This document shows positions 1-9,748 of a DNA stretch of 64,000 nucleotides, piece after piece. The notes under the pieces are model-generated. The model saw only the letters and a program-made list of their open reading frames with translations. It did no database searches and had not been told where the DNA came from. Origin of the DNA: Pseudomonas asturiensis (GTDB taxonomy: Bacteria; Pseudomonadota; Gammaproteobacteria; Pseudomonadales; Pseudomonadaceae); NCBI RefSeq assembly GCF_900143095.1, contig NZ_FRDA01000007.1:187803-251802 (forward strand), written 5' to 3'. Position 1 is the stretch's first letter. Each line of letters begins with the position of its first letter. The translations under genes and the position numbers were made by a program.

Positions 1-1413
1 CGCAGCACCGATCTTTTGTCCGGCACTGGCGTGCAACCACACCGCAAGGCACGCGGCATCGAACGGGGTCATGTGCTGGGCCATCAGCGCACCGACCAGG
101 CCGGCCAGCACATCGCCAAGACCCGCCGTCGCCATGGCTGGATGGCCGCGATCACACAATGCCAGGCGCCCGTCGACATCGGCGATCAGGCTGCCAGAGC
201 CTTTGAGCACGCACACGGTATTGAATTTACGCGCCAGCGCATGGGCGGCCGCCGCGCGGTCGGCCTGAACCTCCCCGGTGCTGATCCCCAGCAGGCGTGC
301 CGCCTCCCCCGGATGCGGGGTAATGACGCTCTGCTCGGGTAGCACCACATGCCCGGCCGCCAACTGGTTGAGGGCATCAGCGTCCCAGACCTGCGGTCGA
401 TCCGCATCGGCCGCGGCCGACAGCAGACTGCGCCCCCAATTGTCCTGGCCCAGTCCTGGTCCGACGACCAGCACGCTGGCGGCGTCGATCAGGGTCATCA
501 GCTGATTGGCCGAGCCGATACCTGCGCTCATGATTTCCGGCATCCGCGTCAGCGCTGCAGGCACATGCTCCGGGCGAGTGGCCAGAGTGACCATGCCTGC
601 GCCGCTGCGCAACGCGCTTTCGGCACTCAACAGCGCAGCACCGCCAAATCCCTGATCACCGCCAATCACCAGCACACGACCATACATACCTTTATGAGCC
701 GTATGCGGACGAGGGGCCAGGACAGGCAGGCAGTGCGGGTCAAGACGCCGCGCCGTGCTGGTGGCCTGCGCGACAAGGGCTGGATCGGCCTGCAAGTCGT
801 CGAAAATCAATTGCCCGATCAAATCGGGAGCATCACCTGTCAGCAGACCCATCTTCAGACCGATAAACGTCACCGTGAGGTCTGCACGAACCGCAACCCC
901 CAGAGAATGACCGGTGTCGGCACACAAGCCCGACGGAATATCCACTGCCGCCACCGGCAAGCCACTGGCATTGATGGTGCTGATGACCGACAGATAAGGT
1001 TCGCGCACTTCGCCGTTGAGCCCCGTCCCCAACAAAGCATCGACGACAACACCCGCCAGCGGCTGGCCAGCCCAGGGCTGAACATCGACGCCCGCCGCGG
1101 CTGCGTACGCCAGCGCCGCATCGCCCTTGAGGGCAGCGGGATCGCCGACTGCCAGGACACGCACCTGCCAGCCGGTCTTGTGCGCCAGAGACGCGACCAG
1201 ATACCCGTCCCCGGCGTTATTGCCATGGCCGGTCAGCACGGTCAGCTCACTTGCTTCAGGCCAGCGTCTGCGGATCGCGCGCCACGTCGCATGCGCGGCG
1301 CGCTGCATCAGTTCAAAGCCTGAGGTGCCTGCGGCAATCAGTCGGGCATCGAGGTCGCGGACCTGCGCAGCACTGTACAGCGCGTCGGGTAATTCGGGTT
1401 TCGTGTCTAACAT
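1..1413 (-). CDS. nnr: Bifunctional NAD(P)H-hydrate epimerase / ADP-dependent dehydratase (3' end cut by window edge)
   Basis: Repairs damaged (hydrated) NADH and NADPH: the N-terminal epimerase interconverts R and S hydrates and the C-terminal ribokinase-like domain dehydrates the S form using ADP. I translated the minus strand from the ATG at 1413 (MLDTKPELPDALYSAAQVRD). The frame stays open to base 1, giving 471 residues without a stop, so only a short C-terminal tail is missing. Epimerase motif GHGNNAGDGY lies at residues 62-71. The dehydratase half shows VVGPGLGQD, TPHPGEAARLL and, near the end, HPAMATAGLGDVLAG. Divergent from queG with 63 bp between starts, an arrangement also known in E. 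coli (yjeF/yjeS). The call is firm. Confidence 0.93.
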   Translation of the reverse strand, partial: MLDTKPELPDALYSAAQVRDLDARLIAAGTSGFELMQRAAHATWRAIRRRWPEASELTVLTGHGNNAGDGYLVASLAHKTGWQVRVLAVGDPAALKGDAALAYAAAAGVDVQPWAGQPLAGVVVDALLGTGLNGEVREPYLSVISTINASGLPVAAVDIPSGLCADTGHSLGVAVRADLTVTFIGLKMGLLTGDAPDLIGQLIFDDLQADPALVAQATSTARRLDPHCLPVLAPRPHTAHKGMYGRVLVIGGDQGFGGAALLSAESALRSGAGMVTLATRPEHVPAALTRMPEIMSAGIGSANQLMTLIDAASVLVVGPGLGQDNWGRSLLSAAADADRPQVWDADALNQLAAGHVVLPEQSVITPHPGEAARLLGISTGEVQADRAAAAHALARKFNTVCVLKGSGSLIADVDGRLALCDRGHPAMATAGLGDVLAGLVGALMAQHMTPFDAACLAVWLHASAGQKIGAA

Positions 1414-1476
1414 GCGTCTCTAGGCTCCGATGTCTGGCAGAATTATACGCACCTTGGCTCTGGTTTCTCTCTGCGC

Positions 1477-2556
1477 ATGTCCGCTATTACTGCTGAACGC
1501 CTTACCTGCGACGACCTTGTCACCCTTGCGCAATCGATCAAGGCGTGGGGCCGTGAGCTCGGATTTCAGGAAGTCGGCATCGCAGGGCTCGATCTTGCCG
1601 AGCACGAGCAGCATTTGCAGCGCTGGCTCGACGCGGGTTATCACGGCGAAATGGACTATATGGCAGCCCACGGCAGCAAACGTTCCCATCCGGACGAACT
1701 GGTGCCCGGAACGCTGCGTGTAGTATCGCTGCGCATGGATTATCTGCCAGGCGATACGCACATGGCCCAGCGCCTGAGCGAACCTGAACAGGCTTACGTG
1801 TCTCGCTATGCACTGGGCCGCGACTACCACAAACTGATTCGTAAACGCTTGCAGCAATTGGCTGAGCGCATCCAGAAGGCCATCGGCCCCTTTGGCTTTC
1901 GAGCGTTTGTCGACAGCGCCCCCGTACTGGAGAAAGCCATCGCCGAGCAGGCCGGACTGGGCTGGATCGGCAAGAACACGCTGGTGCTCAATCGCAAGGC
2001 AGGCAGCTTTTTCTTTCTCGGCGAATTGTTCGTGGATATTCCGTTACCGGTCGATCCGCCACACGCCACAGAACATTGCGGGCGCTGTACCGCGTGTCTC
2101 GATATTTGCCCGACTGCAGCATTCGTCGGTCCCTATGTGCTGGATGCACGGCGCTGCATTTCTTACCTGACCATTGAGCTGAAGACAGCCATTCCCGAGG
2201 AATTGCGCCCACTGATCGGTAATCGGGTATTCGGCTGCGACGACTGCCAGATTGTCTGCCCCTGGAACCGCTTTGCCCGCCCCACCGACCAGAGCGACTT
2301 CCAGCCACGCCACAACCTGGACAACGCCGGACTGGCCGAGCTGTTCCTGTGGGACGAAGCCACATTCCTGAGCAATACAGAGGGCTCACCATTGCGTCGC
2401 GCCGGGTATGAGCGGTGGTTGCGCAATCTGGCCGTCGGCCTGGGTAACGCGCCATCTACCATTGCAGTAATAGAAGCGCTGGAGGCGCGGCGTGAGTACC
2501 CGTCAGACATGGTCAGGGAGCACGTGGAATGGGCGTTGGGCAGGCATGGCCGTTAG
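1477..2556 (+). CDS. queG: Epoxyqueuosine reductase QueG
   Basis: Catalyses the last step of queuosine synthesis, reducing epoxyqueuosine to queuosine in the wobble position of GUN-anticodon tRNAs. It is a cobalamin- and [4Fe-4S]-dependent cytosolic enzyme. The 359-aa product has the family's usual length. Two ferredoxin-type cysteine clusters are visible: CGRCTACLDICP (around residues 200-212) and CDDCQIVCPWN (from about residue 253). The start MSAITAERLT was chosen because it fits the divergent spacing to nnr. No co-directional operon partner is in view; the next gene downstream is on the opposite strand. Confidence 0.95.
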   Translation: MSAITAERLTCDDLVTLAQSIKAWGRELGFQEVGIAGLDLAEHEQHLQRWLDAGYHGEMDYMAAHGSKRSHPDELVPGTLRVVSLRMDYLPGDTHMAQRLSEPEQAYVSRYALGRDYHKLIRKRLQQLAERIQKAIGPFGFRAFVDSAPVLEKAIAEQAGLGWIGKNTLVLNRKAGSFFFLGELFVDIPLPVDPPHATEHCGRCTACLDICPTAAFVGPYVLDARRCISYLTIELKTAIPEELRPLIGNRVFGCDDCQIVCPWNRFARPTDQSDFQPRHNLDNAGLAELFLWDEATFLSNTEGSPLRRAGYERWLRNLAVGLGNAPSTIAVIEALEARREYPSDMVREHVEWALGRHGR

Positions 2557-2747
2557 ACCTTTCCACCCGCTCTGCGCTCATCGCTACACACGTCTCACTG
2601 GATAGATGCAGAACCTGTGGGAGGCGGCTACTGGCGATTCATTTGCCAGCAGACGCTTCAGTGACTGCACTGACGCTATCGCCGACAAGCCGTTTACCAC
2701 AGTATCTGTCTCCACCAACCGTTTTAAACACCCATGGGCTTATCAGA

Positions 2748-3359
2748 TCAAGGCTCATCCTTGTAGACGAACTTGGGCATTTCCCAGTGGAAACGGATCG
2801 CCAGCAGGCGCAGCAGCAGACCGCCGAACAGGGTGATCAGCACGCCCTGCTCGGCGGGCAGTTCCAGATAGCCACACAACAGGAAGCACCACGCGGCCAG
2901 AAATGACACGCTGGCGTAGAGCTCGCGGCGAAAGATCAGCGGGATGTCGTTGCAGAAGATATCCCGCAGGATGCCGCCGAAGACGCCGGTAATGACACCG
3001 CACACTGACGCAATCAGCATGCCGTGTCCGGCTTCCAGCGCGGTCATGCAGCCAATCAGGGTGAAGGCCACCAGCCCCAGCGCGTCGAGCACCAGAAACA
3101 GAGAACGCAGGTGGCGCATCAGCGGGGCAATGAAGATCGTCACCAGTGCTGCAACGCTGGTCAGCACCAGGTATTCAGGATGCTTGACCCAAGTCAGCGG
3201 GTAGTGACCGATCAGCACATCGCGCACCGAACCGCCACCCAAGGCTGTGACACAGGCGATCAGCACCACGCCAAACCAGTCCATGCCCCGCCGTCCGGCC
3301 GACAGCGCGCCGGTCATGGCTTCAGCGGTGATGGCAATCAGATAAAGCATCAGCAACAT
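2748..3359 (-). CDS. TRIC-like / UPF0126 (YadS family) membrane channel protein
   Basis: Small integral membrane protein of the YadS/YicG family, whose structurally studied relatives are prokaryotic TRIC trimeric cation channels. The 203-aa product is almost wholly hydrophobic with about seven segments. It carries the internal duplication of the family: GGGSVRDVL around residues 41-50 and GGILRDIF around residues 127-135. The transported ion cannot be read from sequence. It sits downstream of orn on the same strand with a hairpin between them, so it may be a separate transcript. Confidence 0.85.
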   Translation of the reverse strand: MLLMLYLIAITAEAMTGALSAGRRGMDWFGVVLIACVTALGGGSVRDVLIGHYPLTWVKHPEYLVLTSVAALVTIFIAPLMRHLRSLFLVLDALGLVAFTLIGCMTALEAGHGMLIASVCGVITGVFGGILRDIFCNDIPLIFRRELYASVSFLAAWCFLLCGYLELPAEQGVLITLFGGLLLRLLAIRFHWEMPKFVYKDEP

Positions 3360-3433
3360 GGTGGCGACTCTGCGGCAAGGGCGCGCAGTTTAACCAGCGC
3401 GGTAGTGCGCCGAAAGGCTTGCGCACTGAAAGA

Positions 3434-3459
3434 GTGCAGTGAATCGGTATTCACTGCAC
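3434..3459. terminator. Perfect 11-bp stem-loop after orn
   Basis: GTGCAGTGAAT, loop CGGT, ATTCACTGCAC: a perfect inverted repeat starting 13 bp beyond the orn stop codon. There is no clean U-tract on either strand, only a CTCTTTC on the minus strand. It could be a weak terminator or an RNA 3'-end stabiliser. Confidence 0.5.
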
Positions 3460-3471
3460 CGGCACCGCGTG

Positions 3472-4005
3472 TTACTTGATGAAATGCTCGCGATAGAAAC
3501 GCAATTCGGCAATCGACTCGCGGATGTCGTCCAGCGCCAGGTGGGTGCTGCCCTTCTGGAACTTGAGGTTCGGCGACCAGCGCGCAGCCAGTTCCTTGAG
3601 CGTCGAGACATCCAAGTTGCGGTAATGGAAGTAGTGTTCCAGGTTCGGCATGTGGCGGTACAGGAAGCGGCGATCCTGACAGATGCTGTTGCCGCAGATC
3701 GGCGAGCTGCGTTCGGGCACCCACTGCATGATGAAGGCGAGAGTCTGCGCTTCGGCGTCGGCCATGGTGACCGAGCTTTCACGTACCCGCTGCGTCAGAC
3801 CTGAGCCGCCGTGCTGACGGGTGTTCCACTCATCCATGCGCGCCAGCGTTTCGTCGCTTTGATGGATGGCGAGCACCGGGCCTTCGGCCAGCGTGTTCAG
3901 CTCGCTGTCGGTGATGATCGTGGCCATTTCGATGATGACATCGGTGTCAGGGTCCAGACCGGTCATTTCCAGGTCGATCCAGATAAGATTCTGCTTGTTC
4001 TGCAT
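3472..4005 (-). CDS. orn: Oligoribonuclease Orn
   Basis: DEDDh 3'-5' exonuclease that finishes degradation of very short RNAs. In Pseudomonas it is the main enzyme hydrolysing pGpG, the product of c-di-GMP breakdown. The 177-aa sequence is close to the usual 180. The five catalytic residues are visible as D11, E13 (IDLEMTGLD), D111 (ICQDRRF), H155 and D160 (HLALDD). Divergent from rsgA, separated by 109 bp, as in many gammaproteobacteria. Confidence 0.97.
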   Translation of the reverse strand: MQNKQNLIWIDLEMTGLDPDTDVIIEMATIITDSELNTLAEGPVLAIHQSDETLARMDEWNTRQHGGSGLTQRVRESSVTMADAEAQTLAFIMQWVPERSSPICGNSICQDRRFLYRHMPNLEHYFHYRNLDVSTLKELAARWSPNLKFQKGSTHLALDDIRESIAELRFYREHFIK

Positions 4006-4114
4006 GTGACGACTCCTCAGCGTAGGCGCGCAGTTTAGCTCACCCTGCCGTGCTAGACTGGCGCCCGATTCAACGTACTGCCTAATTCATCGGTTTCATC
4101 ACATCGGAACACCC

Positions 4115-5146
4115 ATGGCCAAACGCCAACTCAATCGTCGTCAAAACTGGCGCATCGAAAAGATTCAGGGCGAACGTGCTGCCCGCGCCGCCAAACGCGA
4201 GTCTGTCGCGCTCGAAACGCTGGAAGGCGGCGACCTGGGCCCCGAACAGACGGGCCTGGTCATCGCACACTTCGGCGTTCAGGTCGAAGTCGAGGCCCAG
4301 GAAGGCGAACAGATCGGCCAGGTGTTCCGCTGTCATTTGCGCGCCAACCTGCCTGCACTGGTCACCGGCGATCGCGTCGTCTGGCGTGCCGGCAACCAGG
4401 GCATTGGCGTGATCGTCGCGCAATTGCCGCGCTCCACCGAACTGTGCCGCCCGGATTCACGCGGCCAGCTCAAGCCGGTAGCGGCCAACGTCGATTTGAT
4501 TGTCATCGTCTTCGCGCCAATGCCCGAGCCGCACGCCAACCTGATCGACCGCTATCTGGTCGCCGCCGAGCACGCCGGGATTCACCCGCTGCTGCTGCTC
4601 AACAAGGCCGACCTGATCGACGAGCAGAATGCGCCTGCGCTCAACGCGCTGCTGGCAGTCTATCGTTCGCTGGGTTATCCGGTGCTGGAAGTGTCCGCGC
4701 ATCACGGCGACGGCATGCAGAAGCTGCAAAGCCAGCTCGACGGCCACATCAGTGTGTTCGTGGGTCAGTCGGGTGTCGGCAAGTCTTCGCTGGTCAACAG
4801 CCTGCTACCGGAAGTCGAAACGAGAGTCGGTCCGCTGTCCGAGCTGTCCGGTCAGGGCACGCACACCACGACCACCGCGCGACTGTTCCACTTCCCGCGT
4901 GGCGGCGACCTCATCGACTCGCCGGGCATTCGCGAATTCGGTCTGGGGCACGTCAGCCGCGCCGACGTGGAAGCCGGCTTCATCGAGTTCAACGACCTGA
5001 TCGGCACGTGCCGCTTCCGTGACTGCAAGCATGACCGCGAACCGGGCTGTGCCTTGCTCAAGGCACTGGAAGACGGTCGAGTCCATCAGCAGCGCATGAA
5101 CAGCTACCGCTCGATCATTGCCAGCCTGCCGGAAGAAAGCTACTGA
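4115..5146 (+). CDS. rsgA: Ribosome small-subunit GTPase RsgA
   Basis: Circularly permuted GTPase that helps late maturation of the 30S subunit. The 343-aa product has an N-terminal OB-fold region, then the permuted G motifs: NKAD (G4) comes before the P-loop GQSGVGKS at residues 217-224, followed by DSPGIREFG (G3). A C-terminal zinc knuckle is seen as [14 protein letters not shown]. The start ATGGCCAAACGCC gives the basic N-terminus typical of the family. It is followed within 25 bp by a strong terminator. Confidence 0.97.
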   Translation: MAKRQLNRRQNWRIEKIQGERAARAAKRESVALETLEGGDLGPEQTGLVIAHFGVQVEVEAQEGEQIGQVFRCHLRANLPALVTGDRVVWRAGNQGIGVIVAQLPRSTELCRPDSRGQLKPVAANVDLIVIVFAPMPEPHANLIDRYLVAAEHAGIHPLLLLNKADLIDEQNAPALNALLAVYRSLGYPVLEVSAHHGDGMQKLQSQLDGHISVFVGQSGVGKSSLVNSLLPEVETRVGPLSELSGQGTHTTTTARLFHFPRGGDLIDSPGIREFGLGHVSRADVEAGFIEFNDLIGTCRFRDCKHDREPGCALLKALEDGRVHQQRMNSYRSIIASLPEESY

Positions 5147-5166
5147 TCAGCACCTGAACCGCACAC

Positions 5167-5195
5167 AAAAACGCCGCGATCATCGCGGCGTTTTT
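5167..5195. terminator. Bidirectional intrinsic terminator between rsgA and motB
   Basis: AAAAACGCCGCG, short loop, CGCGGCGTTTTT. The stem has an A-tract on one side and a T-tract on the other, so it can end rsgA (plus strand) and motB (minus strand), which converge here. Confidence 0.92.
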
Positions 5196-5209
5196 GCAAG
5201 TGCTGTGGC

Positions 5210-6229
5210 TCAGTTCTGCGCTGGCTCGACCTTTAACGTGCCCTGCTCGAAGATGTTCAGCTTTTGCCGGATCTCGTGGGGCTGTGCGTAGGCCTGCGGA
5301 TCGACCGGCGCTGGCGCCGCTGAAGCGCCAGGCGCACCTGGAGCCTTGGGTGCCGGAGGCGTCTGCGGTGCGCCACCCGAATTCTGCGAGCCCTCGATAC
5401 GCGCCTGAGCCTTTTTGGTCAGTACGACGATGTCGATACGACGGTTCACCGGGTTGGTCGGGTTCTCCTGATCGTACAGTGCCGAAGACGCATGACCCAC
5501 CACGCGCGCCACCTGCGGATCCGGGTAACCGCCTGCAATCAGCGCACGACGGGCCGCGTTGGCGCGGTTGGCCGACAGCTCCCAGTTGCCGAAACCGCCG
5601 TTGCCAATGAACGGTGTGGCGTCGGTGTGGCCGCTGATGCTGATCTTGTTCGGCACGCTTTTGATGGTGTCTGCCATCGCCAGCAGAATGTCTTCGAAGT
5701 AAGGCTTCAGACGCGCACTGCCAGAGTCGAACATCGGGCGGTTGTCGGCGTCCATGATCTGGATGCGCAAGCCGTCCTGGGTAATCTCGAACAGAATCTG
5801 GTCCTTGAATTTCTGCAACTGCGGATTCTCTTCGACCTTGTTCTGCAGCTCCTGCAGCAACAGTTCGAGGCGTTCCTGCTCGACGGCCTCAGCCTTGGAC
5901 TCGGCCGAATCGGATTCAATAGGCACGGTGTCTGGAGACGGCGTGGTTTTCACCTCAGGGTTGAGGGTCTGGTCAGGCGACATCTCGGGCGAGCCACCCA
6001 GATCGATCACATACGGCGAACCGCTGTCAGTGAAGCCGACCGGGTCCTTGAAGTAACCGGCCACCGCGATCAACTGTTCAGGCGTGGCGGACGACATCAG
6101 CCACAGCACCAGGAAGAACGCCATCATTGCCGTCGCGAAGTCGGCAAAGGCGATTTTCCAGGCACCGCCGTGGTGCCCGCCACCAAAGCGCTTGACGCGC
6201 TTGATGATTATCGGCTGATTATTTTCCAT
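5210..6229 (-). CDS. motB: Flagellar motor stator protein MotB
   Basis: Peptidoglycan-anchored half of the proton-driven MotA4MotB2 stator. The 339-aa product has a short basic cytoplasmic N-terminus and a single membrane segment (FADFATAMMAFFLVLWL) with the proton-carrying aspartate at D30. An OmpA-type peptidoglycan-binding domain follows (SISGHTDATPF, LSANRANAARRAL, about residues 150-280). The last ~50 residues are an Ala/Pro-rich tail ahead of a short conserved-looking end. It follows motA by 3 bp, so the two are co-transcribed. A second stator pair (motCD) known in pseudomonads would lie elsewhere. Confidence 0.96.
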   Translation of the reverse strand: MENNQPIIIKRVKRFGGGHHGGAWKIAFADFATAMMAFFLVLWLMSSATPEQLIAVAGYFKDPVGFTDSGSPYVIDLGGSPEMSPDQTLNPEVKTTPSPDTVPIESDSAESKAEAVEQERLELLLQELQNKVEENPQLQKFKDQILFEITQDGLRIQIMDADNRPMFDSGSARLKPYFEDILLAMADTIKSVPNKISISGHTDATPFIGNGGFGNWELSANRANAARRALIAGGYPDPQVARVVGHASSALYDQENPTNPVNRRIDIVVLTKKAQARIEGSQNSGGAPQTPPAPKAPGAPGASAAPAPVDPQAYAQPHEIRQKLNIFEQGTLKVEPAQN

Positions 6230-6232
6230 GGC

Positions 6233-7084
6233 TTAGCGACCGCGAACCGCTTGTTCCAGCTCACTGAAGCTGGGGCGATGCAGCGGGTAAAGCACCTTGC
6301 GGCCAAACTCGACGGCCAGCGAAGGCGGCATGCCTGAAGCCGAGGCCACCAAAGACGCCTTGATGCTCTCGTAAACATTCATTTCTTCCTTGGCATCGTG
6401 AGCCAGGGACGTCGCCAGCGGACCAAAGAAACCGTACGCCGCGAGAATACCGAAGAACGTACCCACCAGTGCCGCACCTACGTGCATACCGATGGCAGCC
6501 TTGTCGCCCGACCCCAGGGACGCCATGGTCACCACAATACCCAGTACCGCCGCGACGATACCGAAACCAGGCATGCCGTCGGCAATACCGGTGATGGCGT
6601 GGGACGGATGTTCGAGCTCTTCCTTCATGCTCAGCAACTCCATGTCGAACAGGCCTTCCAGCTCGTGGGGAGCCATGTTGCCCGACGACATGATGCGCAG
6701 GTAGTCACAGATGTACGCGGTCATGCGCTCGTCTTTGAGCACACCCGGGTATTTGGCGAAGATCGGGCTTGAGGCCGGTTCTTCGATATCGCCCTCAATA
6801 GCCATCATGCCTTCGCGACGGCTTTTGTTGAGAATCTCGTAAACCAGGCCCAGCACTTCAAGGTAATAGGCATGCGTGAAGCGTGTGCCGAACATTTTCA
6901 GCGACTTCTTGAACACGTGCATGGTCATGTGGCCGGGGTTGGCCTGCAAGAATGCACCCAGCGCCGCGCCGCCGATGATCAACACCTCGTAGGGCTGAAA
7001 CAGGGCCATGATCTTGCCGTGAGACAGGACGTATCCGCCGAGAACGCTCGCGAAAACGACGATGATGCCGATAATTTTAGCCAT
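6233..7084 (-). CDS. motA: Flagellar motor stator protein MotA
   Basis: Proton-channel subunit of the flagellar stator. It is 283 aa with four membrane segments and a large cytoplasmic loop. The rotor-interacting charged residues are visible (R90 and E97 in SRREGMMAIEGD), as are the conserved prolines in GMPGFGIVAAVLG and FGPLATSL. The N-terminus MAKIIGIIVVF is typical. No clear Shine-Dalgarno precedes the ATG; the upstream sequence reads TTTTCTCCT. First gene of the motA-motB operon. Confidence 0.96.
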   Translation of the reverse strand: MAKIIGIIVVFASVLGGYVLSHGKIMALFQPYEVLIIGGAALGAFLQANPGHMTMHVFKKSLKMFGTRFTHAYYLEVLGLVYEILNKSRREGMMAIEGDIEEPASSPIFAKYPGVLKDERMTAYICDYLRIMSSGNMAPHELEGLFDMELLSMKEELEHPSHAITGIADGMPGFGIVAAVLGIVVTMASLGSGDKAAIGMHVGAALVGTFFGILAAYGFFGPLATSLAHDAKEEMNVYESIKASLVASASGMPPSLAVEFGRKVLYPLHRPSFSELEQAVRGR

Positions 7085-7290
7085 AGGAGAAAATACTTTA
7101 CTGAGTCGGGTTCAGGGACAGTCCGGAAGTTCTTGAAACTCTTCTTCTCCTTATCGGCCTAACTGGGCCAGACTATAGTCAGTTCTTGCTAAAAACCAGT
7201 TCGGCCCGGAATTGCGGGATCGAAAATGGCTGTTGCGCCCCTGAACGCTGGCAGCCTCCCAGCTCGAAAATCAGCTGTACAGGCCATCGA

Positions 7291-8826
7291 ATGTCGACAA
7301 CGCATGCTTCACATTTGCCGGTTCCAAAGACCCTCGACGCCTGGGTCAGGCTGCTGGATGGCGTCGACCTGCCAGTGCCCGCCGCCAATCATGAGCGGGT
7401 CCGGGCAGCGCTGAACGACAGTCGCCGCTCGCTGCGTGAAATCGCGGAAATGATGCAGGAAAGTCCTGCGCTGGTACTCAGCGTGATGCGCGAGGCCAAT
7501 CATCACACCCATGGCATAACCGAGCAGGCCGAGAGCCTGGAGATTGCGATCAACCGGCTGGGGCTGGCACGGACCGAAATCCTGCTGGGCCGCCTGCCCG
7601 CCAAACCGGCGCAAGATATTCCGGTGGCCTTCAGACAGTTGATTCTGATCAGCCAGCACGCCACGCAACAGGCCAACGGCCTGTTCGCCAGCCGTCTGGC
7701 GCGCTTGTGGCAGGACATTCATCTGGGCAGCCTGCTGTTTCTTGCGCCGCTGTGGCCCATCGCCCTGGCTTACCCCAAGCTGCTGGAACAGCTGGAGCTG
7801 CGGGTCATCCACAAAGGCCATTCCAGTATTGCCGTTGAAAAGGAACTGTTCGGCGTCAACCTGCTGGAACTGGGTCTGGCGCTGGCCGAACACTGGCGGC
7901 TGCCGGTCTGGGTCACGCGCGGCTACAAATTGCTGCTCAACGAACGACGTGATCTGGTCAAGGTGTTGCGTATCGCCCGCGAGGATCACGACCCGCTGCA
8001 TCAGCAACAAATGATGGACGCCGACCCGAACCTGCGCCGCTGGCTGAATCAGCCGGCCAATACCGTGCTGCTGGGCAATGGTCTGGCACTGGCGGCGCAG
8101 CACGCCTGGAACAGCCCGCACTGTCTGCGCTGGGAGCGGCTGACCAGCCTCTACCTGCAACAGTCGTTGAGCGATGTGCAGCAGCAGGCCCACCAGAATG
8201 CGGCGAGCAGCGCACGTCATCACAGTGAAAAAGACTTGTGGCACCCGGCAGAATCGCTGATCTGGCCCTGGGATGCGCGCCGCGTAAGACGAGACAACGA
8301 ACCGGCACCGCCGCCCTCGGCCGATGCCCTGCAGCAGTGGCGCAAGCAATGCGCCGAACTGCTGCAGGACCCGACGCCCTTCATCAATGCAATGCACCTG
8401 ACCACGTCGGCGCGCGATGCACTGGTCGCCTGCGGCATGCAGCGGGTCATGCTGCTGATGATGGACAAGACCGGCACCGTGCTGCGCGTGCATCAATCTG
8501 CGGGGCTTGCGCCCGAGGCGGGCGCTTTACAGCTGTTCATAAAGGAAAGCACTGTCCTGCAACGGCTGCTGGCCCAGCCCACCCAGTTGCGCATGACGCC
8601 CGCCAACATCGCGCAGTTCTCGGCCCTGCTGCCTGCGCCGCTCAAAACGCTGTTCAGTGGTCAGCACTGGCTGATTCGCTCGCTGAGCAGCAATGGCAAA
8701 GTCATGATGCTGGTGGTTGCGGATCAGGGGGGTGGCGCGCTGTCAGAAATTTCCGTTCAAGCATTCGGAAAAACCGCGCAATGTATTGAACGGGCGCTGG
8801 GCATCTTTAGTCATCGCAAAGCGTGA
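7291..8826 (+). CDS. HDOD-domain protein
   Basis: 511-aa cytosolic protein with an HDOD (HD-related output domain) region over roughly residues 10-290. HDOD proteins are catalytically degenerate relatives of HD phosphohydrolases, often found in signalling. The recognisable signature is a helical region beginning VPAANHERVRAALND and continuing through SLEIAINRLGLARTEILLG. The C-terminal ~130 residues (GMQRVMLLMMDKTGTVLRV...) look like a GAF-type sensor fold, with weak support. An upstream in-frame ATG at 7186 exists; I prefer 7291 (MSTTHASHLPVPKTL) because the extra 35 residues look non-protein-like. The partner or ligand is unknown. Confidence 0.8.
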   Translation: MSTTHASHLPVPKTLDAWVRLLDGVDLPVPAANHERVRAALNDSRRSLREIAEMMQESPALVLSVMREANHHTHGITEQAESLEIAINRLGLARTEILLGRLPAKPAQDIPVAFRQLILISQHATQQANGLFASRLARLWQDIHLGSLLFLAPLWPIALAYPKLLEQLELRVIHKGHSSIAVEKELFGVNLLELGLALAEHWRLPVWVTRGYKLLLNERRDLVKVLRIAREDHDPLHQQQMMDADPNLRRWLNQPANTVLLGNGLALAAQHAWNSPHCLRWERLTSLYLQQSLSDVQQQAHQNAASSARHHSEKDLWHPAESLIWPWDARRVRRDNEPAPPPSADALQQWRKQCAELLQDPTPFINAMHLTTSARDALVACGMQRVMLLMMDKTGTVLRVHQSAGLAPEAGALQLFIKESTVLQRLLAQPTQLRMTPANIAQFSALLPAPLKTLFSGQHWLIRSLSSNGKVMMLVVADQGGGALSEISVQAFGKTAQCIERALGIFSHRKA

Positions 8827-8871
8827 GGGCTGGCGTACAATTCGCCTCCTTACCTATATCGGAGGCTGCAC

Positions 8872-9687
8872 ATGTCCGTATTCGCCAGCTTGCCGCTGGT
8901 CATCGAAACCGATGACCTGCTGGAGCGCCTGGACGCCCCGGAACTGATTCTGGTCGACCTCACCAGCAGCGCCCGCTACGACGCCGGGCATATTCCTGGC
9001 GCTCGCTTTGTCGACCCGAAACGCACTCAACTCGGCCAGCCACCGGCACCCGGTCTGCTGCCCGCGCACACCGACCTCGAAAAGCTGTTCGGCGAACTGG
9101 GCCACAACCCGGACGCGGTCTACGTGGTGTATGACGATGAAGGCGGCGGCTGGGCCGGTCGCTTTATCTGGCTGCTGGACGTGATTGGTCACCACCGCTA
9201 TCACTACCTGGATGGCGGCCTGCTGGCCTGGGAAGCGCAGTCGCTGCCGCTGACCCGCGACGTCCCGCCAATGGCAGAGGCTCCGGTTGCGCTGAAGCTG
9301 CACGACGAACCCACCGCCACCCGCGAATACCTGCAAAGCCGACTGGGCAGTGCCGACCTCGCGGTCTGGGATGCACGCGGCCCCACCGAGTACTCGGGGG
9401 AAAAAGTACTGGCTGCCAAGGGTGGGCATGTGCCCGGCGCTGCCAACTTCGAATGGACCGCAGGCATGGACAAGGCGCGCAACCTGCGCATCCGCAAGGA
9501 CCTGCCGCAGATTCTGCAAGACCTGGGTATCACGCCAGACAAGGAAGTGATCACGCACTGCCAGACTCACCACCGCTCAGGGTTCACGTATCTGGTGGCC
9601 AAGGCGCTGGGGTATCCACGGGTCAAGGCGTATGCCGGATCGTGGGGCGAGTGGGGCAATCACCCGGACACCCCTGTCGAAAAATGA
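8872..9687 (+). CDS. rhdA: Thiosulfate sulfurtransferase (rhodanese) RhdA-type
   Basis: Transfers sulfane sulfur from thiosulfate to thiophilic acceptors through a persulfide on an active-site cysteine. It is a two-domain rhodanese of 271 aa: an inactive N-terminal domain (about 1-130) and an active C-terminal domain. The catalytic cysteine is C230, in the loop CQTHHR. This is the distinctive loop and residue number of Azotobacter vinelandii RhdA rather than the CRxGx[TR] loop of most rhodaneses. The start follows GGAGGC closely (TCGGAGGCTGCACATG). It lies just upstream of psd. Confidence 0.94.
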   Translation: MSVFASLPLVIETDDLLERLDAPELILVDLTSSARYDAGHIPGARFVDPKRTQLGQPPAPGLLPAHTDLEKLFGELGHNPDAVYVVYDDEGGGWAGRFIWLLDVIGHHRYHYLDGGLLAWEAQSLPLTRDVPPMAEAPVALKLHDEPTATREYLQSRLGSADLAVWDARGPTEYSGEKVLAAKGGHVPGAANFEWTAGMDKARNLRIRKDLPQILQDLGITPDKEVITHCQTHHRSGFTYLVAKALGYPRVKAYAGSWGEWGNHPDTPVEK

Positions 9688-9748
9688 CTACGGCCCGGCT
9701 CGCCCGCGTGAGCCGCGCCAGCTTCTTTACCAAGATTCAGGAATATCA

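Noticed and set aside
349..1323. 324-aa plus-strand open frame at the left edge
   Set aside because: Antisense to the NAD(P)H-hydrate repair gene, whose epimerase and dehydratase motifs are read on the minus strand to base 1.
2557..2747. Possible REP-like sequence (CTGTGGGAGGCGGC ... TTTGCCAGCAG) between queG and the TRIC-like gene
   Set aside because: Only fragments resemble REP arms and there is no clean inverted partner; too weak to annotate.
7085..7290. Possible sigma-54 or sigma-28 flagellar promoter upstream of motA
   Set aside because: I could not find a convincing GG-N10-GC or TAAA-N15-GCCGATAA match on the minus strand.
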